From Bdellovibrionaceae bacterium UBA6776 (GTDB lineage: Bacteria; Bdellovibrionota; Bdellovibrionia; Bdellovibrionales; UBA1609), in assembly GCA_002453155.1 (NCBI GenBank), contig DKGG01000052.1:1-35967 (forward strand): 35,967 nucleotides of DNA, read 5' to 3'. Within the stretch, counting starts at the first letter, position 1. The number at the start of each line of letters is the position of its first letter. Shown one piece after another: positions 24,706 to 33,664 of the stretch. The notes under the pieces were generated by a model, which searched no databases, was not told the origin of the DNA, and was given only the letters and a program-made list of their open reading frames with translations. Made by a program: the position numbers and the translations under genes.

Positions 24706-26814
24706 TTAGTTGGCCTCAGGGCGATCAAGCAAAGCTTTGCGAGAAAGCTTGATTCGTCCTGCGCGGTCCACATCCAACACCTTCACATCCACGTCATCAC
24801 CTTCGTGAAGAACATCGGACACGCTGCGGATGCGATCATGAGCAATCTCTGAAATGTGAAGCAAGCCGCTGGTGTTCGGAAGAATCTCAACAAAAGCTCC
24901 AAAGTCTGTGATCTTCATCACTTTCCCTTTGTAGGTTCTGCCCACTTCCGCTTCTGCACAAATGCCCTCAATGATCTGAATGGCTTTGTCTGCTGCTGCT
25001 GGGTCCGCACTTGCAATGTGAATGGTTCCATCGTCTTCGATGTCAATTTTCACACCGGTTTCTTCGATGATCCCTTTGATCACTTTACCGCCAGCACCAA
25101 TCACTTCTCTCACCTTTTCAGGTTTGATTTTGATGGACTGGATGCGTGGAGCGAACTGAGAAATTTCTCCGCGAGGAACTGAAATCACAGATTCCATTTT
25201 TCCAAGGATGTAGTTTCGACCGTCATGGGCCTGCTTCAAGGCCTGCTCCATAATGTCAAAACTGATGGAATCAATTTTAATATCCATTTGAAGAGAAGTG
25301 ATCCCTTCGCGAGTTCCAGCAACTTTGAAATCCATGTCACCCAAGTGATCTTCATCACCCAAAATGTCAGAAAGAACGGCGTAGTCATCGCCTTCTTTGA
25401 TCAATCCCATGGCAATCCCCGCAACGTTCCCTTTGATAGGAACACCCGCATCCAGAAGGGCCAAAGTTCCAGAACAAACCGTTCCCATAGAGCTGGATCC
25501 ATTGGATTCCAAAACCTCGGAAACAATTCGAATGGTGTAAGGGAACTTTTCAAAATCAGGCAAGATCGCTTTCACAGCTCTTTCTGCCAAAAATCCGTGC
25601 CCGATTTCACGACGGCTTCCGCCACCCAATCGACCGGTTTCACCCACAGAAAATGGAGGGAAGTTGTAATGAAGCATGAACTTTTTCTTGGTCAATCCCG
25701 CCAAGTCATCAATCATCTGCTCATCATCACCGGTACCCAAAGTTACTGTGCCTAGAACCTGAGTTTCACCGCGAGTGAAAAGACCGGATCCGTGTGCTCT
25801 TGGAAGAAGCGCCACTTCACAGTCGATTTGACGGATGTCCGTGGTCGAACGGCCATCAATACGGACTTTGTCTTTAAGAACCAATTCCCGGCTGAGTTTG
25901 TATTTCAAATCTTCAACCACGCTGCCAATTTCTTTCAAGCGTTGTGACTTTAAGCCTTCATCTTCGATAGAGCCCAAAAGATTTTCTTCCGCTTGCAACT
26001 GAGCCGTGCGGTAAGCTTCGTAGCGGGCCATTTTGTCCCGGTTGCGAAGAGCTTCGCTGATTTTTGGCTGTAGAAAATCGATGGCCAACTTTTCAAACTC
26101 GGCATCAATCTTCGCAGGAGTAAATTCACGCTTGGTTTTCGCACCTGCTTTTTGAACCAATTCTTGTTGAAGGTCCAACAAAGGCATCATGGATTCGTGA
26201 GCAAACTTCAAAGCTTCAAGAACTTGAGCTTCAGTAAGGAATTGACATTCCCCTTCCACCATCAAGATTCCATTGCGAGTTCCCGCAACCATAATGTCCA
26301 TGTCTGCTTTTTCAAGATCTGCAGCGGAAGGGTTTGCAACCAACTGTCCGTTGACTCTGGCCACCTGCACCGCTGCGGTGGGGCCATTGAAAGGAATGTC
26401 ACTCAATTGAAGAGCGGCAGATGCCCCAAGGCTCGCCAACACTTCAATGGGAAAGCTTCCATCGTAGCTCAATGTGGTTGCAACCACTTGAGTGTCATGA
26501 CGGTAACCTTCGGGGAAACAAGGGCGAATGGGACGATCGATCAAACGCGCCGTCAATGTCGCGTTTGTTGTGGGACGTCCTTCGCGTTTAAAGTAACCAC
26601 CGGGGATTTTTCCGGTGGCATAAAATTTTTCTTGATACTCTACCGTGAGTGGGAAGAAGTCCAATTGTGAGGGCCTCTTGGAGGAAACCACGGTGACGAG
26701 CACCATGTTGTTCCCAGAGGATACAACCACGGATCCATCTGCCTGTTTGGCCATTCTTCCGGTTTCAATGGTAAGGCTTCGCCCTCCCAGGTTGGTCGAG
26801 ACTGTTTGCTTCAT
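24706..26814 (-). CDS. pnp: polynucleotide phosphorylase
   Basis: Phosphorolytic 3'-5' exoribonuclease and degradosome component that also adds 3' tails. The 702-residue product has two RNase-PH domains (the second with FTRGETQVLGTVTLGTGDDE and FPPFSVGETGRLGG), the GSSSMGTVCSGTLALLDAGV stretch, a KH domain (with REVIGAGGKVIKGIIEETG) and a C-terminal S1 domain (VGRTYKGKVMKITDFGAFVE). Full length and all domains are intact. It follows rpsO, as in many bacteria. The 60-nt leader is extremely A-rich on the transcript and has no strong Shine-Dalgarno. Confidence 0.97.
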   Translation of the reverse strand: MKQTVSTNLGGRSLTIETGRMAKQADGSVVVSSGNNMVLVTVVSSKRPSQLDFFPLTVEYQEKFYATGKIPGGYFKREGRPTTNATLTARLIDRPIRPCFPEGYRHDTQVVATTLSYDGSFPIEVLASLGASAALQLSDIPFNGPTAAVQVARVNGQLVANPSAADLEKADMDIMVAGTRNGILMVEGECQFLTEAQVLEALKFAHESMMPLLDLQQELVQKAGAKTKREFTPAKIDAEFEKLAIDFLQPKISEALRNRDKMARYEAYRTAQLQAEENLLGSIEDEGLKSQRLKEIGSVVEDLKYKLSRELVLKDKVRIDGRSTTDIRQIDCEVALLPRAHGSGLFTRGETQVLGTVTLGTGDDEQMIDDLAGLTKKKFMLHYNFPPFSVGETGRLGGGSRREIGHGFLAERAVKAILPDFEKFPYTIRIVSEVLESNGSSSMGTVCSGTLALLDAGVPIKGNVAGIAMGLIKEGDDYAVLSDILGDEDHLGDMDFKVAGTREGITSLQMDIKIDSISFDIMEQALKQAHDGRNYILGKMESVISVPRGEISQFAPRIQSIKIKPEKVREVIGAGGKVIKGIIEETGVKIDIEDDGTIHIASADPAAADKAIQIIEGICAEAEVGRTYKGKVMKITDFGAFVEILPNTSGLLHISEIAHDRIRSVSDVLHEGDDVDVKVLDVDRAGRIKLSRKALLDRPEAN

Positions 26815-26874
26815 GCGGCCTGCCTTTGATTTATTTTTTGTTTCTTTTCTTTATTTAATTTTTTCTCAAAAATA
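26815..26874 (-). promoter_or_regulatory. A-rich leader between rpsO and pnp
   Basis: On the transcript strand this 60-nt gap is almost all A and U, with several runs of A, and only a GC-containing end just before the pnp ATG. No hairpin is visible. It probably serves as an unstructured translation-initiation or RNase-entry region. No long RNase III-type stem of the kind known upstream of E. coli pnp is seen. Confidence 0.4.
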
Positions 26875-27144
26875 TTACTTACGAATTCCAAGTTCACCAA
26901 TCAAAGTTTGGTAGCGACCCAAGTCGTTCTTTTTCAAGTAATCCAAAAGTTTACGACGACGGTTTACCAAACGGATCAAACCTCTTTGAGAGTGCTTGTC
27001 GTTTTTGTTTTTCTTGAAATGCTCGGTCAGTTCGGTGATTCGAGTGGTCATGATAGAGACCTGAACTTCAGGGGACCCAGTGTCCAACTCTGAGCGTTTG
27101 AATTTTTTAACCAATTCTTCTTTGATTTCTTTTCCTAATGCCAT
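26875..27144 (-). CDS. rpsO: 30S ribosomal protein S15
   Basis: Primary 16S rRNA-binding protein of the 30S platform. The 89-residue product has the standard length and motifs: GSPEVQVSIMTTRITELTEHFKKN, the KHSQRGLIRLVNRRRKLLDYL stretch and a C-terminal YQTLIGELGIRK. A strong AGGAGGT precedes the ATG. A hairpin (CTTCG/CGAAG on the transcript) lies at the truB-rpsO junction. S15 often represses its own translation through a leader structure. I cannot confirm such a structure here. Confidence 0.97.
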   Translation of the reverse strand: MALGKEIKEELVKKFKRSELDTGSPEVQVSIMTTRITELTEHFKKNKNDKHSQRGLIRLVNRRRKLLDYLKKNDLGRYQTLIGELGIRK

Positions 27145-27206
27145 TGTATATACCTCCTAAAAACCCTTAGAGCGTCTGGCTGTCGCTTCTTCGAGCTCCA
27201 ACGAAG

Positions 27207-28133
27207 TTAATGACTGAATGCATCGGGGTCAAGCTTGAAAACCCGAAGAATTTTAATCCCTTGTCCAGGGCGAATCATCAGAAGCGCTCTCAGCTGACCT
27301 TCACTGTTGCAGACGCGAACGCCCTGCTCCTGGCCACTGCGAAGGACTTCTTTTTGCTCCGGAATCAATCGGGCTTGAAGATCAAAGGGAACCTGACCGT
27401 TTTCCATGAGCTTTTCCTCTTTGGAATTCACCCGGACGGTCTTCCAATCTCTCACCAGCTCTGAAAAGCCAAAGAATGCCGGCTCAAATCGCCCCTCTTC
27501 CAAATCCTTCAGATCGCAGGCTTGAGAAATCTCAAAACGCCCGACCCGCAGGCGACGAAGCCCTGTCAAGTGAGCCCCCACACCCAGCGCTTTGCCCATT
27601 TGATCGGCCCAGGTTCGAATAAATCCGCCCTTTTCACAAGACAGCTTCACTTGGACATGGGGTTTTTCGTACTCACGCAAGGACACGTCGAAAAAACTCA
27701 TTTTTTTTAGAGGAAGATCCGGAACCGCTTCCCCCCGGTAAGCCTTTTTGTAAAGCTCTTCCCCGCCCACTTTTTTGGCCGAGAAAAAGGGGATGGGCCA
27801 ATCAAAATCCCCGTTCAGCTGAGAAACTTGCTCCTCTACCCGTTCTCTAGAGACTTCCACGGCTTTGCTTTCGACCACATCTCCATCGCTGTCCAAAGTG
27901 GTGGTGGTTTCGCCCAGTTTAATGTCTGCAAGATAGGTCTTGTCGGCCACTTGAAGCCATTGAGCCAACTTGGTGGCCTCTCCAAGCACGACCCCAAGAA
28001 GGCCGGAGGCCAAGGGATCTAAGGTTCCAATGTGTCCCACAGATTTTTGATTCAGAATCCTTCGCACTTTTTGAACCACGTCATGACTGGTCATGCCTGA
28101 GGGCTTGTCGATCAAAAGCAAACCGTGCTTCAT
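27207..28133 (-). CDS. truB: tRNA pseudouridine(55) synthase
   Basis: Forms pseudouridine at position 55 of the T-loop of tRNAs. The 308-residue product has the N-terminal LLLIDKPSGMTSHDVV motif, the catalytic Asp39 in GHIGTLDPLASG, and the SCEKGGFIRTWADQMGKALG and HLTGLRRLRVGRF motifs, all diagnostic. A C-terminal PUA-like region (about 240-308) includes RLIPEQKEVL and VRVCNSEGQLRALLMI. Its start overlaps the rbfA stop by 4 nt, preserving the infB-rbfA-truB order. Confidence 0.96.
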   Translation of the reverse strand: MKHGLLLIDKPSGMTSHDVVQKVRRILNQKSVGHIGTLDPLASGLLGVVLGEATKLAQWLQVADKTYLADIKLGETTTTLDSDGDVVESKAVEVSRERVEEQVSQLNGDFDWPIPFFSAKKVGGEELYKKAYRGEAVPDLPLKKMSFFDVSLREYEKPHVQVKLSCEKGGFIRTWADQMGKALGVGAHLTGLRRLRVGRFEISQACDLKDLEEGRFEPAFFGFSELVRDWKTVRVNSKEEKLMENGQVPFDLQARLIPEQKEVLRSGQEQGVRVCNSEGQLRALLMIRPGQGIKILRVFKLDPDAFSH

Positions 28134-28483
28134 GATTTACGGCCTTTTTTAAGATTCATCAGCATTTCGTCTACGGGATCCAATTGATCCACCCGTCCAA
28201 AAAGAAACTTCAACACGGGACAAAATTTTGTTTTCAGATTCTTTGCCACATGGTTCTGAAAATCTTTGCGATATTCTGAAAGCGCAGCTTCGGTTTCGGC
28301 ACAGGTCTCCTTGTCCCCAACCAGACGAAAATAAACCCGTCCGTGTTTTAAATCGGGTGAGACTTCTGTGGCCGTCACAGAGACAAATGCCGGAAGAACT
28401 TCCGGCATTTGGTATTGCAAAAACTCAGAAACGAGTTGGTACAGTTCACGCTCGATGCGTGCAACACGATGAGACTCTGTCAT
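28130..28483 (-). CDS. rbfA: ribosome-binding factor A
   Basis: Assists maturation of the 30S subunit and 16S rRNA 5' end processing. The 117-residue product has the small KH-type fold pattern of RbfA, with RVARIERELYQLVSEFL, FVSVTATEVSPDLKHGRVYF and the C-terminal KFLFGRVDQLDPVDEML. The ATG overlaps the infB TAA by one base and the stop overlaps truB by 4 nt, so it is tightly coupled in the operon. Confidence 0.93.
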   Translation of the reverse strand: MTESHRVARIERELYQLVSEFLQYQMPEVLPAFVSVTATEVSPDLKHGRVYFRLVGDKETCAETEAALSEYRKDFQNHVAKNLKTKFCPVLKFLFGRVDQLDPVDEMLMNLKKGRKS

Positions 28484-31149
28484 TAAAGCTCTCTTTGAAC
28501 TTCCTCTTTGACAAAGGCTTCGATCACATCGCCCACCTTGATGTCATTGAAATTTTCAATTCCGATCCCACATTCAAAACCTGTGGCCACTTCTTTGACG
28601 TCATCTTTGAAACGTTTCAAGCTGGAAACCTTACCTTCGTAAATGACCTTGCCATCACGAACCAAGCGCAACATGTCGTTTCGGTTGATCTTGCCATCCG
28701 TCACAAAACATCCCGCAATCATGCCGATCTTTGGAACACTGAAGGTTTCACGCACTTCGGCAGAACCTTGAGCTTTTTCCACAACATCCGGAGTGAGAAG
28801 TCCTGAAAGCGCCTTTTTCAAGTCATCCATCAATTCATAAATGATGGAGTAAGTCTTAATTTCCACACCTTTTTCTTTGGCCATGCGAGTGGCCCCAGAA
28901 TCCGGGCGAACGTTAAAACCGATGATCAACCCATTGGCCGTTGATGCCAACAAAACGTCACTCTCTGTGACTCCACCCACCGCAGAGTGAATGACCTTCA
29001 CTTTCACTTCTTCATTTCCAATTTTAGGCAGCATCTCTTTGATGGCTTCCATACTTCCAGCCACATCTGTTTTTAGAACCAAAGAGAGCTCTTTCACATC
29101 GCCAGACTTTACTTTTGAGAACAGTTGCTCCAAAGACATTTTGGCGTGCGGCGTTTCGGCCTGTTCAATTTTAGATCTTCTAAAATTGGCCAACTCTTCT
29201 GCAGCTTTTTCATCCTTCACCACATCAAAAAGATCTCCCGCCATAGGAGGTGTGGGAAGTCCCAAGACTTCTGCAGGATACCCGGGAAGCACTTCTTTAA
29301 TTTGCTCGCCTTTGTCATCGGACATGGATCGAATGCGACCCACAACCACTCCTGCTGCCAAAGTGTCTCCCACTTTTAAGGTTCCATCTTGAACCAAAAG
29401 TGTCGCCACACTTCCTCGGCCCTTCTCCATACGACTTTCAATCACAACCCCTTTTGCAGAGCGCCCTGGGTTGGCTTTCAAGTCTTGAACTTCAGCCACC
29501 AAATTGATTTGCTCCAAAAGGTTTTCCACGCCGTCGCCATTGATGGCCGAAACTGGACAGTAAATGGTTGTTCCACCGTACTCTTCAGGAACCAATTCCA
29601 ATTCCATCAATTGGTTTTTCACCCGATCGGGATTGGCTCCGGCCTTGTCCATCTTGTTGATGGCCACAATGATAGGAACTCCCGCCGCCTTGGCGTGATT
29701 GATGGCCTCTTCGGTCTGAGGCATCATTCCATCGTCCGCCGCCACAACAATAATTGCGATATCAGTCACTTGAGCTCCACGGGCTCTCATCGCTGTAAAA
29801 GCTTCGTGACCGGGAGTATCGATAAATGTAATGGCTTCACCAGAGTCGAATCGAACCGAGTAAGCTCCAATGTGCTGAGTGATTCCACCGGCCTCACCGG
29901 CAGCCACCTTCGCACTACGAATGGCATCCAACAACGAGGTTTTTCCGTGATCCACGTGACCCATAACGGTCACAACGGGAGGACGTTTAATGGGCTCCGC
30001 ATCCAATTTTCCAAAGATTGCATCTTTCAAGATATCATCTTCGGTCTTTTGAACGTTTTGAGCCTCCCATCCAAATTCAGGCACAATCAAAGCAATGGTG
30101 TCGAAATCCAAAGTGCTGTTCATGCTGGCGGCAACACCTTCTTGCATCAACTTTTTCATCAATTGAGGCGCTTTCACCCCAACTGCCATGGCCAAATCAT
30201 TCAAACTCATTTGTCCTGGAACCTTCACAACACGCTTGTGCGCTGCTGGGGTGGTCAGTTGAGTCTTTTTGGATTCCCCACGTACCGCAGGTTTCTTTTT
30301 CTTCGGTTGAAAAATCACCTCGCGCTTGCGGAATTCTGTGGCCGTAAATGAAACCTCTTCTCCTTCTTTGGGAGTTGTCGACGGTTTCTTTTTGTCTCGT
30401 TCCTTCTTTTTTTCAAAACGATCCGCTTCCTCTTGAACCTGAGGAATGGAAGGTTCTGATGTAAAAAACCCTGTTCGAATGTTTCGCGTGCTTGTTCGGG
30501 CGACTCGAGGAGAACCTCCCCCTTGATCCCGAGACCCACTGGAATCCCCAGAGATTTTTGCCACTCGGCCCAAATCCATGCGTCCCACAATGTTTTTTGG
30601 CTTTCTTTCGGGGCGCGCCTCTTCACGAGGAGCTGATGCTTCGGCTTCTCGCTCTTCCGAAGCTGCAACAGGTGCATCGGGAGCCAAGGTTTGGGTGGGC
30701 TCTTGAGCTTCCATTTCCGCAGCAGGCGAAACGATGTCTGCCGCTTCTTCTTGAACACGCTCCATGGCCTCTTGTGCTTTTGCTTCCACCTCACCGGCTT
30801 TCCGGCGAATCACAGCCCCCGCTTTTTTGCGAGTGGTTTTCTTCGTGGTCGAAGAGGATGTTGTCGAAGAGGCTTTCTTAGTCACCGCCTTCTTAGCCAC
30901 CGTCTTTTTTGTGGCGGTCTTCTTTTTCGCAACCTTCTTAGAAGCTGCTTTTTTTGAAGTGGCTTTTTTCTTGGTTGCAGGAGCCTTGGTCTCTTCATCC
31001 AGACGATTTTTGATCTCTTCCATCATATCGTCGTCAAGAGTGGCCATATGGCTCTTCACCGGAAGTTGCCACTCCCGGATCTTATCCATCAAGGCGATGG
31101 TCTCTATGCCAATCTCCTTTGCAAATTCAAATACTTTCTGGGTGCTCAC
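28483..31149 (-). CDS. infB: translation initiation factor IF-2
   Basis: GTPase that brings initiator fMet-tRNA to the 30S subunit. The 888-residue product has an N-terminal IF2_N-like domain (about 1-50), then a long disordered region (about 55-310). The first part of this region (58-112) is almost wholly Lys, Ala, Thr and Ser in KKA/KKT repeats like eukaryotic H1 tails. A second IF2_N domain lies at about 312-365. The G domain has GHVDHGKTS (about 396-404), DTPGHEAF and NKMD; domains II-IV follow to the end. The GTG start at 31149 has AAGGAG 5 nt upstream and overlaps the nusA stop by 4 nt. Confidence 0.96.
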   Translation of the reverse strand: MSTQKVFEFAKEIGIETIALMDKIREWQLPVKSHMATLDDDMMEEIKNRLDEETKAPATKKKATSKKAASKKVAKKKTATKKTVAKKAVTKKASSTTSSSTTKKTTRKKAGAVIRRKAGEVEAKAQEAMERVQEEAADIVSPAAEMEAQEPTQTLAPDAPVAASEEREAEASAPREEARPERKPKNIVGRMDLGRVAKISGDSSGSRDQGGGSPRVARTSTRNIRTGFFTSEPSIPQVQEEADRFEKKKERDKKKPSTTPKEGEEVSFTATEFRKREVIFQPKKKKPAVRGESKKTQLTTPAAHKRVVKVPGQMSLNDLAMAVGVKAPQLMKKLMQEGVAASMNSTLDFDTIALIVPEFGWEAQNVQKTEDDILKDAIFGKLDAEPIKRPPVVTVMGHVDHGKTSLLDAIRSAKVAAGEAGGITQHIGAYSVRFDSGEAITFIDTPGHEAFTAMRARGAQVTDIAIIVVAADDGMMPQTEEAINHAKAAGVPIIVAINKMDKAGANPDRVKNQLMELELVPEEYGGTTIYCPVSAINGDGVENLLEQINLVAEVQDLKANPGRSAKGVVIESRMEKGRGSVATLLVQDGTLKVGDTLAAGVVVGRIRSMSDDKGEQIKEVLPGYPAEVLGLPTPPMAGDLFDVVKDEKAAEELANFRRSKIEQAETPHAKMSLEQLFSKVKSGDVKELSLVLKTDVAGSMEAIKEMLPKIGNEEVKVKVIHSAVGGVTESDVLLASTANGLIIGFNVRPDSGATRMAKEKGVEIKTYSIIYELMDDLKKALSGLLTPDVVEKAQGSAEVRETFSVPKIGMIAGCFVTDGKINRNDMLRLVRDGKVIYEGKVSSLKRFKDDVKEVATGFECGIGIENFNDIKVGDVIEAFVKEEVQREL

Positions 31150-32564
31150 TCATTCTCCTTCTGGGCGTTGAGTTGGGCCAATTCTTCTCTGAGCCGCTCT
31201 TCCGCTTGGGATTTTGCATCTTGTGAAGCTTGAACTTCTTTGGCTGCGCCACCCTCACTGGATCCTCGTGTGCCCGCAACAGTGGGAATCTCTTTCCCCT
31301 CAGCTTTGTAGGATTCAAGAAGAGCTTTAGCATCATCAATCAATTTTTGAGCTTTTGCCGGATCATCATATCCAGGAATCATCATCACAGACTCTGCAGC
31401 CGCTTCGGCCAAGGCTTGGAACGATGAAAATCCGGACTGATAAATGTTCTGAGCCATGGTTTCGCTCATTCCAGGAATCAACATCAAATTGAAAATCGCT
31501 TCAGCATTCTGTTGAGCCTGAGCAGAATCAGACATGATGTCCAACTTCCATCCAGAGAGCTTTGCCGCCAGTCGAACGTTTTGACCTTTTCGGCCAATGG
31601 CCAAACTCAATTGAGAATCAGGAACAACCACTTCCATTTCGCGGTTGGCTTCGTCCAAGTAAACCTTTGAAATTTCAGCTGGAGCCAAAGCATTACATAC
31701 GAAACGCGCAGGATCTTCATCGTAGTGAATGATATCGATTTTTTCTCCGCGAAGCTCTTGAACGATGTTTTGCACACGGCTTCCCTTCATTCCTACGCAA
31801 GCTCCCACAGGATCCACGGCAGGGTCTTTACTGCGCACGGCGATCTTTGCTCTTTGACCAGGCTCACGTGCTGCTCCAAGAACTTCCACAATGCCATCGT
31901 AAATTTCAGGAACTTCCACTTCAAAAAGTTTAATCAGATAGCGGCTGTCCGCTCGAGACATGATGATTTGAGGACCTCGAGTGGTCTGTCTCACATCTGC
32001 GATGTAACCTTGCAAACGGTCTCCGGGTTTGTAAGCTTCACCAGGAATTTGCTCGCGAGGAGGAATGTAAGCCTCGGTTCGGCCCAAATCCACAACGATC
32101 GCGCCTCTTTCCACTCGACGGGCAATCCCAGAAGCGATCTCGCCTTTGCGCTGTTCAAATTCCGAAAAGATAATGTCTCTTTCCGCATCTCTCACCTTTT
32201 GAGTGATGATTTGCTTTGCCGTTTGAGCCGCAATACGGCCCAAGTCACTGGAGTCCAATTTCATCCCAATGGAGTCATGAAGTTGCGCTTCAGGATCCAA
32301 TTCTAAAGCCTCAGAAAGTTTGATCTCAACTTCTTCATCCACAAATTCATCGTCATTGACGACCTCTTTAAATTCATAAAGATCCACTTCGCCCGCATCT
32401 TCATTGTATTGGGCTTCAATCTCACGGTAAGTTCCGTATTTTTTGCGAGCGGCAACCAGCATGCCCTGAACAACAGCATCAATCACCAACTGACGATCAA
32501 TCCCTTTGTCTTTTCCAACCTGCTCAATGATACGACCCAGTTCAGAGAACATATTTTCAGCCAT
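31146..32564 (-). CDS. nusA: transcription termination/antitermination protein NusA
   Basis: Modulates pausing, termination and antitermination by RNA polymerase. The 472-residue product has the N-terminal polymerase-binding domain (about 1-125), an S1 domain (GAIVVDLGRTEAYIPPREQI), KH1 and KH2 (GACVGMKGSRVQNIVQELRG and LAIGRKGQNVRLAAKLSGW), and one helix-hairpin-helix-type region (about 355-410, LMLIPGMSETMAQNIYQSG). It ends in a charged Ala/Glu-rich tail. It lies 7 nt after rimP and overlaps infB by 4 nt, the classical rimP-nusA-infB order. Confidence 0.96.
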   Translation of the reverse strand: MAENMFSELGRIIEQVGKDKGIDRQLVIDAVVQGMLVAARKKYGTYREIEAQYNEDAGEVDLYEFKEVVNDDEFVDEEVEIKLSEALELDPEAQLHDSIGMKLDSSDLGRIAAQTAKQIITQKVRDAERDIIFSEFEQRKGEIASGIARRVERGAIVVDLGRTEAYIPPREQIPGEAYKPGDRLQGYIADVRQTTRGPQIIMSRADSRYLIKLFEVEVPEIYDGIVEVLGAAREPGQRAKIAVRSKDPAVDPVGACVGMKGSRVQNIVQELRGEKIDIIHYDEDPARFVCNALAPAEISKVYLDEANREMEVVVPDSQLSLAIGRKGQNVRLAAKLSGWKLDIMSDSAQAQQNAEAIFNLMLIPGMSETMAQNIYQSGFSSFQALAEAAAESVMMIPGYDDPAKAQKLIDDAKALLESYKAEGKEIPTVAGTRGSSEGGAAKEVQASQDAKSQAEERLREELAQLNAQKENE

Positions 32565-32571
32565 GATTGCT

Positions 32572-33087
32572 TTACCTCTTCTTCTTTTTAGCAGGGCTTT
32601 TCTTTGCAGCGCCCTTTTGTCCTTTAGTGTCTTTAAATAAAGTCTTCGCTTTTAAAATCTTATCCATAGGTATTTCGAAACTTTTGGAGCCCTCTTCCAC
32701 CAGAAGAGCGTTTTCACTCACTTGTTTCAAATCCCCTTTGACCGTTTTGTTTTTGTCTTCTTCAGCTTCAAACTTCACCTGAACATAGCGGCCGATGGCC
32801 TTTTCGAAATGCCATTTTTCAGTGAGCTTTCTTTCCAGTCCGGGGGTGGAAACTTCCAAGTCGTAGCGTCCACCGGGAATGAGATCTTCCACATCCAAGG
32901 CCAAGTTCAAAGCGCGCGAAACATTCACACAGTCATCCAGGCTGGCTCCGTCAGGGTCTTTATCAATGTACACCCGCAAGGTTCGCGAACCCCCATCGAC
33001 AAATTCCAAGTCATATAATTGACAGGATTCCCGTAAGGCGATTTCCCCTGCGAGGGCTTTGATTTTTTCCACCAGACCTGAGGCCAC
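32572..33087 (-). CDS. rimP: ribosome maturation factor RimP
   Basis: Needed for efficient 30S assembly. The 171-residue product has the RimP N-domain (LYDLEFVDGGSRTLRVYIDK, then a DCVNVSRALNLALD segment), the YDLEVSTPGLERKL motif and a C-terminal SH3-like part. It ends in a 17-residue Lys/Ala/Gly-rich tail (KGQKGAAKKSPAKKKKR) beyond the conserved core. The GTG at 33087 is preferred because GGAG lies 5 nt upstream. A TTG at 33102 is also in frame, with no ribosome-binding site and its first codons close to the terminator's T-run. It is the first gene of the operon. Confidence 0.9.
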   Translation of the reverse strand: MASGLVEKIKALAGEIALRESCQLYDLEFVDGGSRTLRVYIDKDPDGASLDDCVNVSRALNLALDVEDLIPGGRYDLEVSTPGLERKLTEKWHFEKAIGRYVQVKFEAEEDKNKTVKGDLKQVSENALLVEEGSKSFEIPMDKILKAKTLFKDTKGQKGAAKKSPAKKKKR

Positions 33088-33108
33088 CCAAACTCCAAAC
33101 AAAAGATC

Positions 33109-33137
33109 AAAAAAAAGAGGGCATTCTCTGCCCTCTT
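33109..33137 (-). terminator. intrinsic terminator between rimI-like gene and rimP
   Basis: On the minus strand AAGAGGGCA pairs with TGCCCTCTT (9 bp, 33137-33129 with 33123-33115) around a 5-nt loop. A run of eight U follows (33116-33109). This is a textbook intrinsic terminator. It ends the SurA-like/RimI-like transcript, but it also lies only 21 nt before the rimP GTG, so it could act as an attenuator in the rimP-nusA leader. Confidence 0.88.
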
Positions 33138-33190
33138 CACTCTTTCAGAGGTCTAACAAAATCAGGGGGTTAAATCAAGGCTTTCTTCGC

Positions 33191-33655
33191 TCAAAAAGTG
33201 CCCAGGTGGAACAAGACTGCGTCTCCCCCATCCCGGTAATAACGGGGACGGCGGCCCACCTCTTCAAAGCCCAGATTCTTATAGAGGTGCTGGGCAGGGG
33301 TGTTTTCGGCGTGGACCTCCAACCAAATTCTTTCGGAGGGGCTTCGGCGCTCGATCAAATAAGTCAGAAGATAGCGCATATCCCCCTTCTTTTGGCGGCT
33401 GGGATGAGTGGCCAGGGCTGTAATCTCCCGGTGCTCATCAAAGTGGCGGTAAAGAACAAAGGACGTTAGCCCCTTGGGCCCCATAAGTCCAATTCCCTGG
33501 CCATGCTTCAACTCTTGCTTCAAGAGTTCCTTGTTCCAAGTGCCGCCCACAGGGCATCCTGCACTTCCATAAGCCTCCTGAAGGACGTCCCAAATCTGTT
33601 GGCCATGACTCTTGGTTAGGACCGTTATTTCACCGTAATCGTCAAATGTCTGCAT
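33191..33655 (-). CDS. GNAT acetyltransferase, RimI-like
   Basis: Probable N-terminal protein acetyltransferase related to RimI, which acetylates ribosomal protein S18. The 154-residue product shows the GNAT core: beta-strand ITALATHPSRQKKGDMRYLL (acetyl-CoA pyrophosphate loop), then WLEVHAENTPAQHLYKNLGF and RRPRYYRDGGDAVLF, the RimI-type ending. The target is not certain; the pyrophosphate loop QKKGDM departs from the usual QxxGxG/A. It follows the SurA-like gene by 9 nt and precedes the strong terminator. Confidence 0.75.
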   Translation of the reverse strand: MQTFDDYGEITVLTKSHGQQIWDVLQEAYGSAGCPVGGTWNKELLKQELKHGQGIGLMGPKGLTSFVLYRHFDEHREITALATHPSRQKKGDMRYLLTYLIERRSPSERIWLEVHAENTPAQHLYKNLGFEEVGRRPRYYRDGGDAVLFHLGTF

Positions 33656-33664
33656 ATCTCAATG

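Noticed and set aside
29389..30351. 320-codon plus-strand frame opposite infB
   Set aside because: His/Asn/Arg-rich translation with no family features, lying entirely opposite conserved IF2 sequence; it reflects codon bias of infB.
30764..31171. Phe/Val/Ala-rich plus-strand frame that looks like a membrane protein
   Set aside because: It is the antisense reading of the Lys/Ala repeats of IF2; AAG codons read as CTT on the other strand give false hydrophobic segments.
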